This document shows, one piece after another, positions 41,696-49,903 of a stretch of DNA of 64,000 nucleotides; position 1 is the first letter of the stretch; every line of letters begins with the position of its first letter. This stretch comes from CAZUXE01 sp964624585. Its GTDB lineage: Bacteria > Hydrothermota > Tepidihabitantia > B3-TA06. Where the stretch lies: NCBI GenBank assembly GCA_964624585.1, contig CAZUXE010000009.1, positions 1 to 64,000 of the forward strand, in the 5' to 3' direction. Below the pieces are notes generated by a model that saw only the letters and a program-made list of their open reading frames with translations, was not told the DNA's origin and ran no database searches. The position numbers were made by a program, and so were the translations under genes.

Positions 41696-43739
41696 AAAGA
41701 AGTCCCTCCTTTTGGAAATAGGAGTTGAAGAGATACCGGCTTCGTATTTGAAACCGGCTGCTGCTGCTCTTCTGGATTTGTTGAAAAAGGCATTAATAAC
41801 GCAAGGCATAGGTTTTAAGACTCCGGGAAAGTTCTACTACACCCCGCGTCGGCTCTCGCTTATAATTGATGACCTTGTTTCAGTGAGTGAGGAGAAGGTG
41901 GAGGAAAAGCAAGGCCCGCCTGCCAAAATTGCCAAAGACGCTGATGGCAATTGGAGCATTCCTGCAAAGAAATTTGCACAAAGCCATGGGCTATCGGAAG
42001 ATGAACTTTTCATAAAGGAAACAGATAAGGGGAGTTACATAACTCTCAAGGTGAGAACTGGCGGTGAACAGACTAGCAAGGTTCTTATCGAACTTTTACC
42101 TGACTTACTTACCAAAATAGGATTTCCGAAAAGTATGCGTTGGCCGCAATCTGAATCGTCAACATTTGCCCGTCCTGTTCGCTGGCTATGCTGTTTATTT
42201 GGCAATGAGCTTATTGAATTTCGTTTTGCCGGACTTAAATCGTCGAATTGTACATATGGACATCGCTTTGCACATCCTGAAGCGATTACAATCAGGAATT
42301 CCCATGAATATTTGCAAAAGCTCAATGACGCATTTGTTATTGTCAATCCTGAAGAACGTCGCAGGCAAATTCTAGAAGAGCTTTCTAACGCGGCTGAGAA
42401 ACTGGATGCTTCACTTGTAGCAGATGATGAATTGATTGATGAAGTGGTAAATCTTGTAGAATACCCAAAGGTACTTACTTGTAATCTTGGCGGTTTCATG
42501 GAATTGCCGCGTGAGGTTTTGCAAACAGCTTTAGCTAAACATCAACGCGCTTTTGTAGTTGAAAAAAATGCTAAACTCCTTCCATATTTCCTAATCGTTA
42601 CCAATGCGCCAAAACTGGAACCTGAACTTGCAAAACTGTGGTTTGAGCGTATGGCGATCTCCCGTCTTGAAGATGCTGACTTTTTTATCAAAGAGGATCT
42701 AAGCAAAGGCCTTGAGGCTCTTGTTGAGGAGGAAGCCCGTGTTGAATGGATTAAAGGTATTGGTTCTCTTGCCGACAAAACTCGTTGGCTTATTGCTTTA
42801 GGTCTTTATATTGGGCAAGGCATCAAAAACTTCAATGCAGAGCTTTACAAACGCGCCGCTTACTTAGCTAAAGCCGATCTTTTAACTAATCTAGTACGCG
42901 AAAAGGAATTTACAAGCCTTCAGGGTGTTGCAGGAGCTATATATGCAGAAGCTCTTGGTGAATTCTTTGAAGTTTGTCTTCCCATTCGTGAGCAGTATAC
43001 CGATACGCCTTCTAGCCTTGAATCGGCAATTCTCGGCATAGCCGATAGGATTCTCAATATCTGTGCAACTTTCGCCATAGGCAAGCTGCCGAAAGGATCG
43101 CGCGATCCTTTTGCTCTGCGCCGTCAGTCAACAGCCCTTATAAAAATAGCTATTGATAACAGTTTGTATCTGGATGTTCCAAAGATAATCTCAAAAGTCT
43201 TTGCTCTTTTCTCTAAACAAGAAGATAACGTAGAACAAATTACGGCATTTATGCAAGATAGGCTTCAACTTTATGCTAAGGATAAAGGTTTTCCATACGA
43301 TTGGGTGAACGCGGTAATTACCGTTGCCGGAGCAAATCCATACGACGCTTATCTTAGACTTGATGCTTTTCGTGAACTTAACAAGGGAGAAGAATTTAAG
43401 CTCCTTGCCGTGGGTCAGAAACGGGTCGCTAATATAACCAAGGAAGTGTTTAATGCACCCTTAACTGATGCAAGATTGTTCAAACAAGAAGAAGAGAAAG
43501 CCCTTTGGGAAAAGCTAAATTATATTAAGCCCGAATTAAAATCATCGTTAAAGTCTCGTAACTACAAAAAAGCTTTAGAATTATTGTTGGCTATGAGACC
43601 TGTAATTGATAACTTTTTTAACGAAGTTTTTGTAATGGTTGACGATAATAATTTAAGAGAAAACCGTCTCCATCTTTTGAATGCTGTTAAAATGGAATTC
43701 CTTAAAGTTGCAGATTTTTCACAAATTGTAGCTGAATAG
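41688..43739 (+). CDS. glyS: glycyl-tRNA synthetase beta subunit
   Basis: The 683-residue beta subunit contains the N-terminal motif LLLEIGVEEIPASYLKPAAAAL, the FPKSMRWPQSESSTFARPVRWLCCLFG segment, an HD-like central region with LPREVLQTALAKHQRAFVV, and the C-terminal DALR anticodon-binding region (about 570-683; LRLDAFRELNKGEEFKLLAVGQKRVANI). Its length is near the usual 690. The gene begins 8 nt inside glyQ and ends before a strong bidirectional terminator. Confidence 0.97.
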   Translation: MSEKKSLLLEIGVEEIPASYLKPAAAALLDLLKKALITQGIGFKTPGKFYYTPRRLSLIIDDLVSVSEEKVEEKQGPPAKIAKDADGNWSIPAKKFAQSHGLSEDELFIKETDKGSYITLKVRTGGEQTSKVLIELLPDLLTKIGFPKSMRWPQSESSTFARPVRWLCCLFGNELIEFRFAGLKSSNCTYGHRFAHPEAITIRNSHEYLQKLNDAFVIVNPEERRRQILEELSNAAEKLDASLVADDELIDEVVNLVEYPKVLTCNLGGFMELPREVLQTALAKHQRAFVVEKNAKLLPYFLIVTNAPKLEPELAKLWFERMAISRLEDADFFIKEDLSKGLEALVEEEARVEWIKGIGSLADKTRWLIALGLYIGQGIKNFNAELYKRAAYLAKADLLTNLVREKEFTSLQGVAGAIYAEALGEFFEVCLPIREQYTDTPSSLESAILGIADRILNICATFAIGKLPKGSRDPFALRRQSTALIKIAIDNSLYLDVPKIISKVFALFSKQEDNVEQITAFMQDRLQLYAKDKGFPYDWVNAVITVAGANPYDAYLRLDAFRELNKGEEFKLLAVGQKRVANITKEVFNAPLTDARLFKQEEEKALWEKLNYIKPELKSSLKSRNYKKALELLLAMRPVIDNFFNEVFVMVDDNNLRENRLHLLNAVKMEFLKVADFSQIVAE

Positions 43740-43782
43740 GGTAGTTTGATCTCTTTCCTCAGGCGCTGGAATATTTTGAAAG

Positions 43783-43812
43783 AAAAAGGGGCTTTTTGCC
43801 CCTTTTTCTTTT
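43783..43812. terminator. bidirectional rho-independent terminator
   Basis: AAAAAGGGGC, a loop of five T, GCCCCTTTTT and CTTTT. The stem is flanked by A on one side and T on the other, so it can stop glyS (plus) and the TolB-like gene (minus). Confidence 0.85.
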
Positions 43813-43816
43813 GTGT

Positions 43817-43843
43817 AGGGACGCAACCCCTCCGGGCGTCCCT
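43817..43843. repeat. GC-rich hairpin between convergent genes
   Basis: AGGGACGC (43817-43824) and GCGTCCCT (43836-43843) form a perfect 8-bp stem with an 11-base loop (AACCCCTCCGG). No T run follows on the plus strand. Its wording resembles dispersed palindromic repeats of other genomes; I see only one copy here. Confidence 0.45.
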
Positions 43844-43854
43844 GTTAAAAAATC

Positions 43855-44790
43855 CTACGGTTTCCAGGCTGGATTACGATTGTAGAAGTCGTTCTTTACA
43901 AGGGTATAGGTTTTTTGGTTTGATAAATCCATAGCCTCCAGATACATTCTATCCCAGAACTTGTCAATACGTTTCGTACAGTAACAGAGATATTTTCCAT
44001 TAGGGGATACCCTGGGATCACCAAACGTACATTTTTCATCCTGAACTATGGTTTTAACATCAGAACCGTCGGTTGCATTCATCGAATAAATCCAGTAGCG
44101 TTTAGCCTGCAATCCGTCATCGGGATTGTTTTCTCTATCTGAAGCAAAGAATATTCGTTTGCTGTCAGGAGACCAGCCAGGATTGATGTCTTCGATTCTT
44201 GAATTATTAGTGAGTTGGATAGATTCTCCTGTGCTTAAATTATATACAAAGATTTCGGAATATCCTTTAACGTACATGGCGTAGGCAAGACGAGTTCCAT
44301 CAGGAGACCACGCAAGATAAGCTTCCGCTCCTGGTGTTTTAGTTAGTTGCTTTAATTTTCGGGATTCGATATCCATCAGATAGATATCTTTTTGCAATGG
44401 TTCAGGTTCCGATATAAAAGCGATAAGGTTTCCTTCAGGGTTGAAGGTAGGGTAACCGTCAAAGAAATCGTTTTCTGTGAGTTTGGTTTCCTGCTTACGG
44501 CCAACATCCATGAGGTATATTTCATAGTTGCCGTTACGAGTGCTGGCGTAAACCATTCTGCCGTTTTTAGCCCAATCTATCCAGGTATTCTCAACCTGTT
44601 CTCCTTGGGTTTTCGTTAGCTGGATTTCTTTAGTGTTGGGAAGATTTAGATAGTATATGTCATAGGCTCCATCATTCTCCATGGAACTTGAGAAAGCTAG
44701 TTGTCCCGTTAAATCATCAGGAATTGAGTTGCATCCGGTAATTAAGAGAACAACCGAAGCTACAATCAATATACGATAGATATTTTTCAT
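43855..44790 (-). CDS. TolB-like WD40 (PD40) beta-propeller lipoprotein
   Basis: From the ATG at 44788-44790 with GGAGG upstream the protein has 311 residues. A lipoprotein signal leads (KNIYRILIVASVVLLITGC, lipobox ITGC). Then follow six or so TolB-type propeller blades: GRMVYASTRNGNYEIYLMDV, GNLIAFISEPEPLQKDIYLMDIES, WSPDGTRLAYAMYVKGYSEIFVYNL, GWSPDSKRIFFASDRENN. TolB itself binds Pal and colicins and has an extra N-terminal domain missing here. It is probably a periplasmic, membrane-anchored binding protein. It has its own promoter and stands alone. Confidence 0.8.
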   Translation of the reverse strand: MKNIYRILIVASVVLLITGCNSIPDDLTGQLAFSSSMENDGAYDIYYLNLPNTKEIQLTKTQGEQVENTWIDWAKNGRMVYASTRNGNYEIYLMDVGRKQETKLTENDFFDGYPTFNPEGNLIAFISEPEPLQKDIYLMDIESRKLKQLTKTPGAEAYLAWSPDGTRLAYAMYVKGYSEIFVYNLSTGESIQLTNNSRIEDINPGWSPDSKRIFFASDRENNPDDGLQAKRYWIYSMNATDGSDVKTIVQDEKCTFGDPRVSPNGKYLCYCTKRIDKFWDRMYLEAMDLSNQKTYTLVKNDFYNRNPAWKP

Positions 44791-44814
44791 TAACGCCTCC
44801 AATAAGTTTAAATG

Positions 44815-44843
44815 AATATATACCGTAGCGGTGTAATTGTCAA
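44815..44843 (-). promoter_or_regulatory. sigma-70 promoter of the TolB-like lipoprotein gene
   Basis: TTGACA (44843-44838), 17 bp, TATATT (44820-44815), followed by a short leader with GGAGG and the ATG at 44790. Confidence 0.7.
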
Positions 44844-44888
44844 GTCTTGTTGATTCGTTTCAGGTGAATCTATATGTAAAATTGATGA

Positions 44889-46580
44889 CTAAAATTTAAG
44901 TTCTTTTTGTAAAGTTTCATGTACTATGGCTGTAACATTGTTAACCGCTTTGCGTACCTCATCAAGGAATTTTGTCGATTCATTAAGAAGTTCTTTTGCC
45001 TTAGCCTTGTCTGTAAGACCGGGTACGTTAATCATTACGTTGTCGTGTGCTCCTTCGGCAGCCGCTCTTGCTTGAGCAGCCGCTGTAGAAACATCAGAAA
45101 TAGAATTTTTATTACCTTTTTTAGCAGTTTCCTTGGCAAGTTCAAGAACCTTTAACATTTTACGTACCACAGATAACGGCACTTCAACAGCGTTTAAGGT
45201 GGCGGCCTCTAGAGCTTTAGCGCGTTCTGCTTTCTCTTCATCAGTTTTTTTCTTCATGCGTGATGCAGCCATTAGTGTATTGAATGCGTCAGTATCCCTA
45301 TCAATAGTGGCGTTGAGTTCATCTTTGAGCGCTTGAGCCTCAACAGCAACCTTTTCCATATCTTCCCATACATCTTCATATCCCTTCTTGCCGTGAGTCA
45401 AATTAGCTACCATTGAGACCAAGGCCGCTGCCTGGGCGCCAGATACTGCTGCAACTGAACCGCCTCCTGGGGCAGGAGAGTCGGATGATAACTCGTCAAA
45501 GTAGGCGTTGAGTTTCATGCCTTCTAGCCAACTTTCTTTTGCCATGAAGTATTCAACTATCTTTTCTTCGGGCTTGAATGGATAAAGTTCGCTAAGCCCA
45601 AGAGACAAAACTGCGTGGTGAATAAGTTCAGATTCAGGTACTCCGGTGGATTTTCCCATTTTTCTTAAATAATGACGTCCGGCTTCCAAAAGGGCTTGTT
45701 TTGGTATAAGTCCTACAAGCTCTGAGCCTGTGATACGTGCGCCACGTTTTTCAGCTTGCTTGACACATTCGTCAAAAACCTTGTGGATTGGCGTAATTTT
45801 GTAATTAGTAAAGTTTATCGATATCTGCGCTCGGCCGTACTCTTCAATAACCCAACCTACAGCTTTGCAATGAGTAAAAAGACCGGGTTTTTTAATGGCT
45901 CTACCAGCTTCATCGCGAATTATCTTTCCGTCAGAATCCCTTTTAGCCCTTCCTTTCTCCCTTATATCTAATGCAATGTCGTGAGCAATCTTGCGGTCAC
46001 GGGTATTTAGGTTGAAATTATAAGCGATAAGAAATTCACGTGCGCCAACTGCTGTAGCTCCGGTTTTAGGATTAAATTCGGCAGGGCCGAAGTCAGGTTT
46101 CCAGTAGTCGGCTTCAGTACCTGTAAAACGACTGGCAAGTCCTTCGTATTGACCTTTTCTAACATTGGCAAGGTTTTTCCAATCATCCTTGGATGCCGCT
46201 TCTTCGTATAAATAAACAGGAATAGAAAGTTCCTTACCGATTCGCTTGCCTACTTTACGAGCTATTTCAACGCAATCTTGCATACTTACGCCTGAAACCG
46301 GTACAAAGGGACAAACGTCTGTTGCTCCCATACGGGCGTGAGCGCCTTTATGATTACGCATATCAATAACTTCAGCAGCTTTTTTCACTACCTGAAACGC
46401 GGCCTCTGCCACCCCTTCGGGTGAGCCGATGAAGGTTATAACCGTGCGGTTGGTTGCCTCACCAGGATCTACGTCAAGCAGTTTAACGCCTTTAACCTTT
46501 TCAATTACGGAGGTTACAGCGTCAATCTTCGCTTTGTCCCTACCTTCGCTTATGTTGGGTACACACTCGACAATCTTCAT
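44889..46580 (-). CDS. ftcD: bifunctional glutamate formimidoyltransferase / formimidoyltetrahydrofolate cyclodeaminase
   Basis: The enzyme moves the formimino group of formiminoglutamate to tetrahydrofolate and then releases ammonia to give methenyl-THF, linking histidine breakdown to one-carbon metabolism. The 563 residues hold both domains: formimidoyltransferase at about 1-325 (KIVECVPNISEGRD, MRNHKGAHARMGATDVCPFVP with the catalytic His) and cyclodeaminase at about 350-560 (YFDELSSDSPAPGGGSVAAVSGA, the PAPGGGS motif, LDRDTDAFN-like IDRDTDAFN). Other histidine-degradation genes (hutH, hutU) are absent nearby. GGAGG lies just upstream of the ATG. Confidence 0.93.
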   Translation of the reverse strand: MKIVECVPNISEGRDKAKIDAVTSVIEKVKGVKLLDVDPGEATNRTVITFIGSPEGVAEAAFQVVKKAAEVIDMRNHKGAHARMGATDVCPFVPVSGVSMQDCVEIARKVGKRIGKELSIPVYLYEEAASKDDWKNLANVRKGQYEGLASRFTGTEADYWKPDFGPAEFNPKTGATAVGAREFLIAYNFNLNTRDRKIAHDIALDIREKGRAKRDSDGKIIRDEAGRAIKKPGLFTHCKAVGWVIEEYGRAQISINFTNYKITPIHKVFDECVKQAEKRGARITGSELVGLIPKQALLEAGRHYLRKMGKSTGVPESELIHHAVLSLGLSELYPFKPEEKIVEYFMAKESWLEGMKLNAYFDELSSDSPAPGGGSVAAVSGAQAAALVSMVANLTHGKKGYEDVWEDMEKVAVEAQALKDELNATIDRDTDAFNTLMAASRMKKKTDEEKAERAKALEAATLNAVEVPLSVVRKMLKVLELAKETAKKGNKNSISDVSTAAAQARAAAEGAHDNVMINVPGLTDKAKAKELLNESTKFLDEVRKAVNNVTAIVHETLQKELKF

Positions 46581-46607
46581 CTATGCCTCCTTGGGGATTT
46601 TAGCCTG

Positions 46608-46635
46608 ATTCTACTTAGGTGAATCGCGAAGTCAA
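46608..46635 (-). promoter_or_regulatory. sigma-70 promoter of ftcD
   Basis: TTGACT (46635-46630), 16 bp, TAGAAT (46613-46608), about 28 bp before the ATG, with GGAGG in the leader. Confidence 0.6.
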
Positions 46636-46713
46636 GAACGACGTATTTTCAACTATCGTTTACTTTAACTTTCAATCAAAATATGTATGTGCGCAGTTGT
46701 TGGGAAGAGTATT

Positions 46714-47979
46714 TTAGCGTCCCATGCGGCGGTAGTAATCATCTATAAGTTCTTGGACTGTACGAAGTTCTATCTCTACTCCGTCATCCAGTTTGATGCG
46801 TGCTACTTCCTCGTGAGCGGTTTTGGCAAAGGAGAAAGCTACAATAATGCCTTTTGTACGTTTTTCACTACGAACAGCGGAATGAAATTTCTGCACCACT
46901 GGTCTACCTACACGTTCAGATTGTTTGACTTCAACGGGATTATGGCCGAAGTCATGCCCGTCTATACCGTGGTCGCCGGATTTTCTACGTGAGCAAGTGC
47001 CGTGAAGCAAATCAACTATGACGTAATTCTGAAATTCAAAAGGTTCCATACCTTTAAGTTCATCTATAGTAACCGGCATACCAATTATTTCAACATTCCT
47101 ATCATCTTTAATAAGTTTTGCCACCCTGCGCCGCGCAAGTTTACAAGCAACAGGTGAAACATCACATCCAATCCAACGACGGCCAAGGCGCTCGGCTACA
47201 GCAATGGTAGTACCTCCTCCCACAAAGAAATCGGCAACTACGTCGCCTTCGTTAGAAGAGGCTTTAATAATACGTTCAAGTAACTCTTTCGGTTTTTGAG
47301 TAGGGTAGCCTAAACGTTCTTTTGATTGAGATTGAATACTATTGATATCTGTCCACCAATCTTCAGGGATTTTAGGTTCGTCAAGATAATATCTATAGTA
47401 TTTCCCAGTAGATTTGACTAACTTATCTTGGTATTTTCTTCCATTTTCATCAACACCCATTTTCCCACCAAAACTTTTTTCACCCGTATCCCTTGTGAAA
47501 CCTACAGTTTTTCCATCAAAAAACCATTCGTTTGACTTTGAGTAAAAAAGGAGTGAATCATGTTTCCTTGCCCAGTGTCTTTGGGATTTTCCTCCGACAT
47601 TGTAACACCAAATGATTTCGTTAAGGAAGTTTTTCATTCCAAAGATATTATCCATTTCGCATTTGACGTAGTGTACCGCGTGCCAGTCGAGGTGAACGTA
47701 GATAGTTCCGGTAGGCTTAAGTAAGCGGTGCATTTCCATAAGACGTTCCTTCATCCATTGTACGTAGACGTTGATGCCGCCTTTCCAGCGGTCGCCGAAG
47801 GCACGAAGTTCAGCTCCGTTGCCCCATATTATTTCGTGTTGTCGATTGGAAAAGAATGGGGGGTCAATATAAATCAAATCAATGGATTCGGCAGGTAGAC
47901 GTTGCATGACCTCCCAATTATCCCCACAGTATATAACACCGGTACGGAGTGTATCTTGTTTTTCAACCTGCTTGGACAT
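46714..47979 (-). CDS. DNA methyltransferase fused to an Mrr-like endonuclease domain
   Basis: The 421-residue protein has an N-terminal amino-methyltransferase: catalytic DPPF at 39-42 in DLIYIDPPFFSNRQ and the SAM motif in DFFVGGGTTIAVAERLG near 251-266, the order of beta-class enzymes. From about residue 311 an Mrr/restriction-like domain follows: MEPFEFQNYVIVDLLHG, SGDHGIDG (Asp at 341 region), VEVKQS (Glu350-x-Lys352) and GIIVAFSFAKTAHEEV. The PD-(D/E)xK residues appear intact. No separate endonuclease gene is next to it. The promoter lies five bases before the ATG, so the mRNA is probably leaderless. Target sequence unknown; it could be an orphan methylase or a single-chain R-M protein. 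Confidence 0.85.
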   Translation of the reverse strand: MSKQVEKQDTLRTGVIYCGDNWEVMQRLPAESIDLIYIDPPFFSNRQHEIIWGNGAELRAFGDRWKGGINVYVQWMKERLMEMHRLLKPTGTIYVHLDWHAVHYVKCEMDNIFGMKNFLNEIIWCYNVGGKSQRHWARKHDSLLFYSKSNEWFFDGKTVGFTRDTGEKSFGGKMGVDENGRKYQDKLVKSTGKYYRYYLDEPKIPEDWWTDINSIQSQSKERLGYPTQKPKELLERIIKASSNEGDVVADFFVGGGTTIAVAERLGRRWIGCDVSPVACKLARRRVAKLIKDDRNVEIIGMPVTIDELKGMEPFEFQNYVIVDLLHGTCSRRKSGDHGIDGHDFGHNPVEVKQSERVGRPVVQKFHSAVRSEKRTKGIIVAFSFAKTAHEEVARIKLDDGVEIELRTVQELIDDYYRRMGR

Positions 47980-47984
47980 AATCG

Positions 47985-48013
47985 ATAATACTTAATCGCA
48001 ATAGGTTTGTCAA
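47985..48013 (-). promoter_or_regulatory. promoter placed for a leaderless mRNA of the methylase-Mrr fusion
   Basis: TTGACA (48013-48008), 17 bp, TATTAT (47990-47985), five bases, ATG at 47979. There is no Shine-Dalgarno site. Confidence 0.6.
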
Positions 48014-48073
48014 TCAAGGGTAAAGGCATCATCTTTCCCTTTATCCTTCCATCCAAGAGGAGAGAGGATATGC

Positions 48074-49903
48074 CTACAGTATTTCCTCAGGATCGATCTC
48101 AATACGCCAGCCTGATTTAAGCAAAGTTGATGCGTTCATTATATCTTGTGGCGATAGGTCACGACGGAGTTTTACTAGTAGAGATGTTCTATTTCTTCGA
48201 CCGGTATATGGACCCAGAATCTGTAGGCCGTCTCGTTCAAGCAAGCTAATCAATTTTTCAGGAGTCCACGACTTTTCAAGCTTGCGTTCAAAAAGAATAA
48301 GGCGGTTATAGGGCGGATACCCAAGTTCCCTACGTCTGCGGATTTCCGACTGAAAGAATCGTTCGTAATCGCCCTTAAGCGCCCATTCAAGTAAGCTGTT
48401 CTTAGGACGAAAGGTTTGTACAATCAACCGTGATTCTGACGATGAAACAAGAATGCGACGCAGATAGGCCAGATTGCGAAATGCACGTTCGCTTGAGCGA
48501 AAATCAGGTTGGCTCAACTCGGTGTCCCACGAAAGGAAAGCGCATACCGCAACCCGCTGAGGGAAATATTCTAAAAGAGCGCTGGTTCCAAAAATGATAT
48601 CTGCGGTTTCAACTTGTTCAATGGAAGGTCTTTGTTCGGCATTTATTTGACAAAGCTTTGATGATGGAAAGCTTTTTGAGAGTTCAGTTGAAAGGGCTTT
48701 GAGTCCAAGAGATAACTGCTTCCAGTTTGCACCAGAACATTGTGGACATTTTTCAGGTGCAGACTGCTGTTTTTTACATATAGGGCATAGTAGAGCCTTA
48801 CCATGGGCTATAAATTTCATAGGAACCCCGCATTTAGGGCAAGAGATGGTTTGTCCACAGTCAAGGCAGATTAATTTGGAAGCTGTACCAAGGCGGTTGA
48901 GAAGGATAACGCTTTTCATACCCCTTTGACGGCATTCGCTCATTTGTTTGAACAATGGTCTGGATAATAAAATACTATCGGGTTGATTTTTTAAGTCAAC
49001 AAGTATTGCTTTTCCTTTTTGAGGCGATTTTCTTTCTATTGATAGATATTTACCTGCACGAGACTTATGTGAAGTAAGCATTCGTGGAGCCATAGAAAAA
49101 GAGATGATTTGTGATTTTTCCAATTCAGCCCTATATATTGCAGAATCCGCCGCATTATAGTGTAAATGATGGGAACGCACCCGATGTGAGGAGGCATCTT
49201 CGTCAAAAACCACTATCAATCCCAAATTATTGAAGGGAAGTAAAACCCCTGAACGTAATGCTGCAACTAACGGAACTATTTGCTTACGTACCCCGAACCA
49301 TGTTTGTCTTCTTTCAGTCATAGATAGATTTGAGTGGTATAGTGTAACGGGAAGGAATGAGGAGAAACGCGCTGAAAATCGCGTTAATGCGGGTTCGGAA
49401 GGTAACAAAATAAGCGCCTGACGTGAATTACGGATAGTGCGTAGACATAGTTCAACAATCAGAGCAGTGTAGTCTGCTGATGAAGTTAAAATCACCGGTT
49501 TTGTTGATTTCTCAAATAATTCAAGTATTTCCTTTTCATCAGGCCTTAGCTTAAGAAAGCTTTTTGAAGGTATGGGGGAAGGAGTAGGGTACTTTTTAGG
49601 GGGACGATGGATATCCTTTGGCAGAGCCAAACCGAGGGTCTCTCCCATAAAGGCAAGATGTTCTGCAGTCAGTATATGGCACAGTTCCAAAAGCGAGGGG
49701 GGGAATGCTTGTTGGGAAATTACCTCTTTGATATCCTTCAGTTTCTTAGTGTCGCAGTATTTCTCAATACTTACGATAACCGCAGGAACCAATGAGTTGC
49801 CGAGAGGCGCTTTAACTAAATCGCCAATACCTAAATTAAGAGAACTGCTGTAGAGGAGTCCATCCAAGGGACGCCATAGAGGTACAGCGCGAGCATAAAT
49901 CAA
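48074..49903 (-). CDS. priA: PriA-family primosomal protein lacking helicase motifs
   Basis: PriA restarts stalled replication forks. The 609-residue protein (E. coli PriA has 732) keeps the N-terminal 3'-DNA-binding domain, the eight zinc cysteines (346, 349, 355, 358, 373, 376, 386, 389), the DTELSQPDFRSSERAFR block and the C-terminal domain. The helicase motifs are gone. Where GxTGSGKT is expected (about 137-145) the sequence is ILTSSADYT, DEEH is DEDA (234-237), SATP is SMAP, and the QVAGRAGR motif is absent. It should not bind ATP as a normal PriA. Its start overlaps tamB by 4 nt (ATGA). Confidence 0.88.
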   Translation of the reverse strand: MIYARAVPLWRPLDGLLYSSSLNLGIGDLVKAPLGNSLVPAVIVSIEKYCDTKKLKDIKEVISQQAFPPSLLELCHILTAEHLAFMGETLGLALPKDIHRPPKKYPTPSPIPSKSFLKLRPDEKEILELFEKSTKPVILTSSADYTALIVELCLRTIRNSRQALILLPSEPALTRFSARFSSFLPVTLYHSNLSMTERRQTWFGVRKQIVPLVAALRSGVLLPFNNLGLIVVFDEDASSHRVRSHHLHYNAADSAIYRAELEKSQIISFSMAPRMLTSHKSRAGKYLSIERKSPQKGKAILVDLKNQPDSILLSRPLFKQMSECRQRGMKSVILLNRLGTASKLICLDCGQTISCPKCGVPMKFIAHGKALLCPICKKQQSAPEKCPQCSGANWKQLSLGLKALSTELSKSFPSSKLCQINAEQRPSIEQVETADIIFGTSALLEYFPQRVAVCAFLSWDTELSQPDFRSSERAFRNLAYLRRILVSSSESRLIVQTFRPKNSLLEWALKGDYERFFQSEIRRRRELGYPPYNRLILFERKLEKSWTPEKLISLLERDGLQILGPYTGRRNRTSLLVKLRRDLSPQDIMNASTLLKSGWRIEIDPEEIL

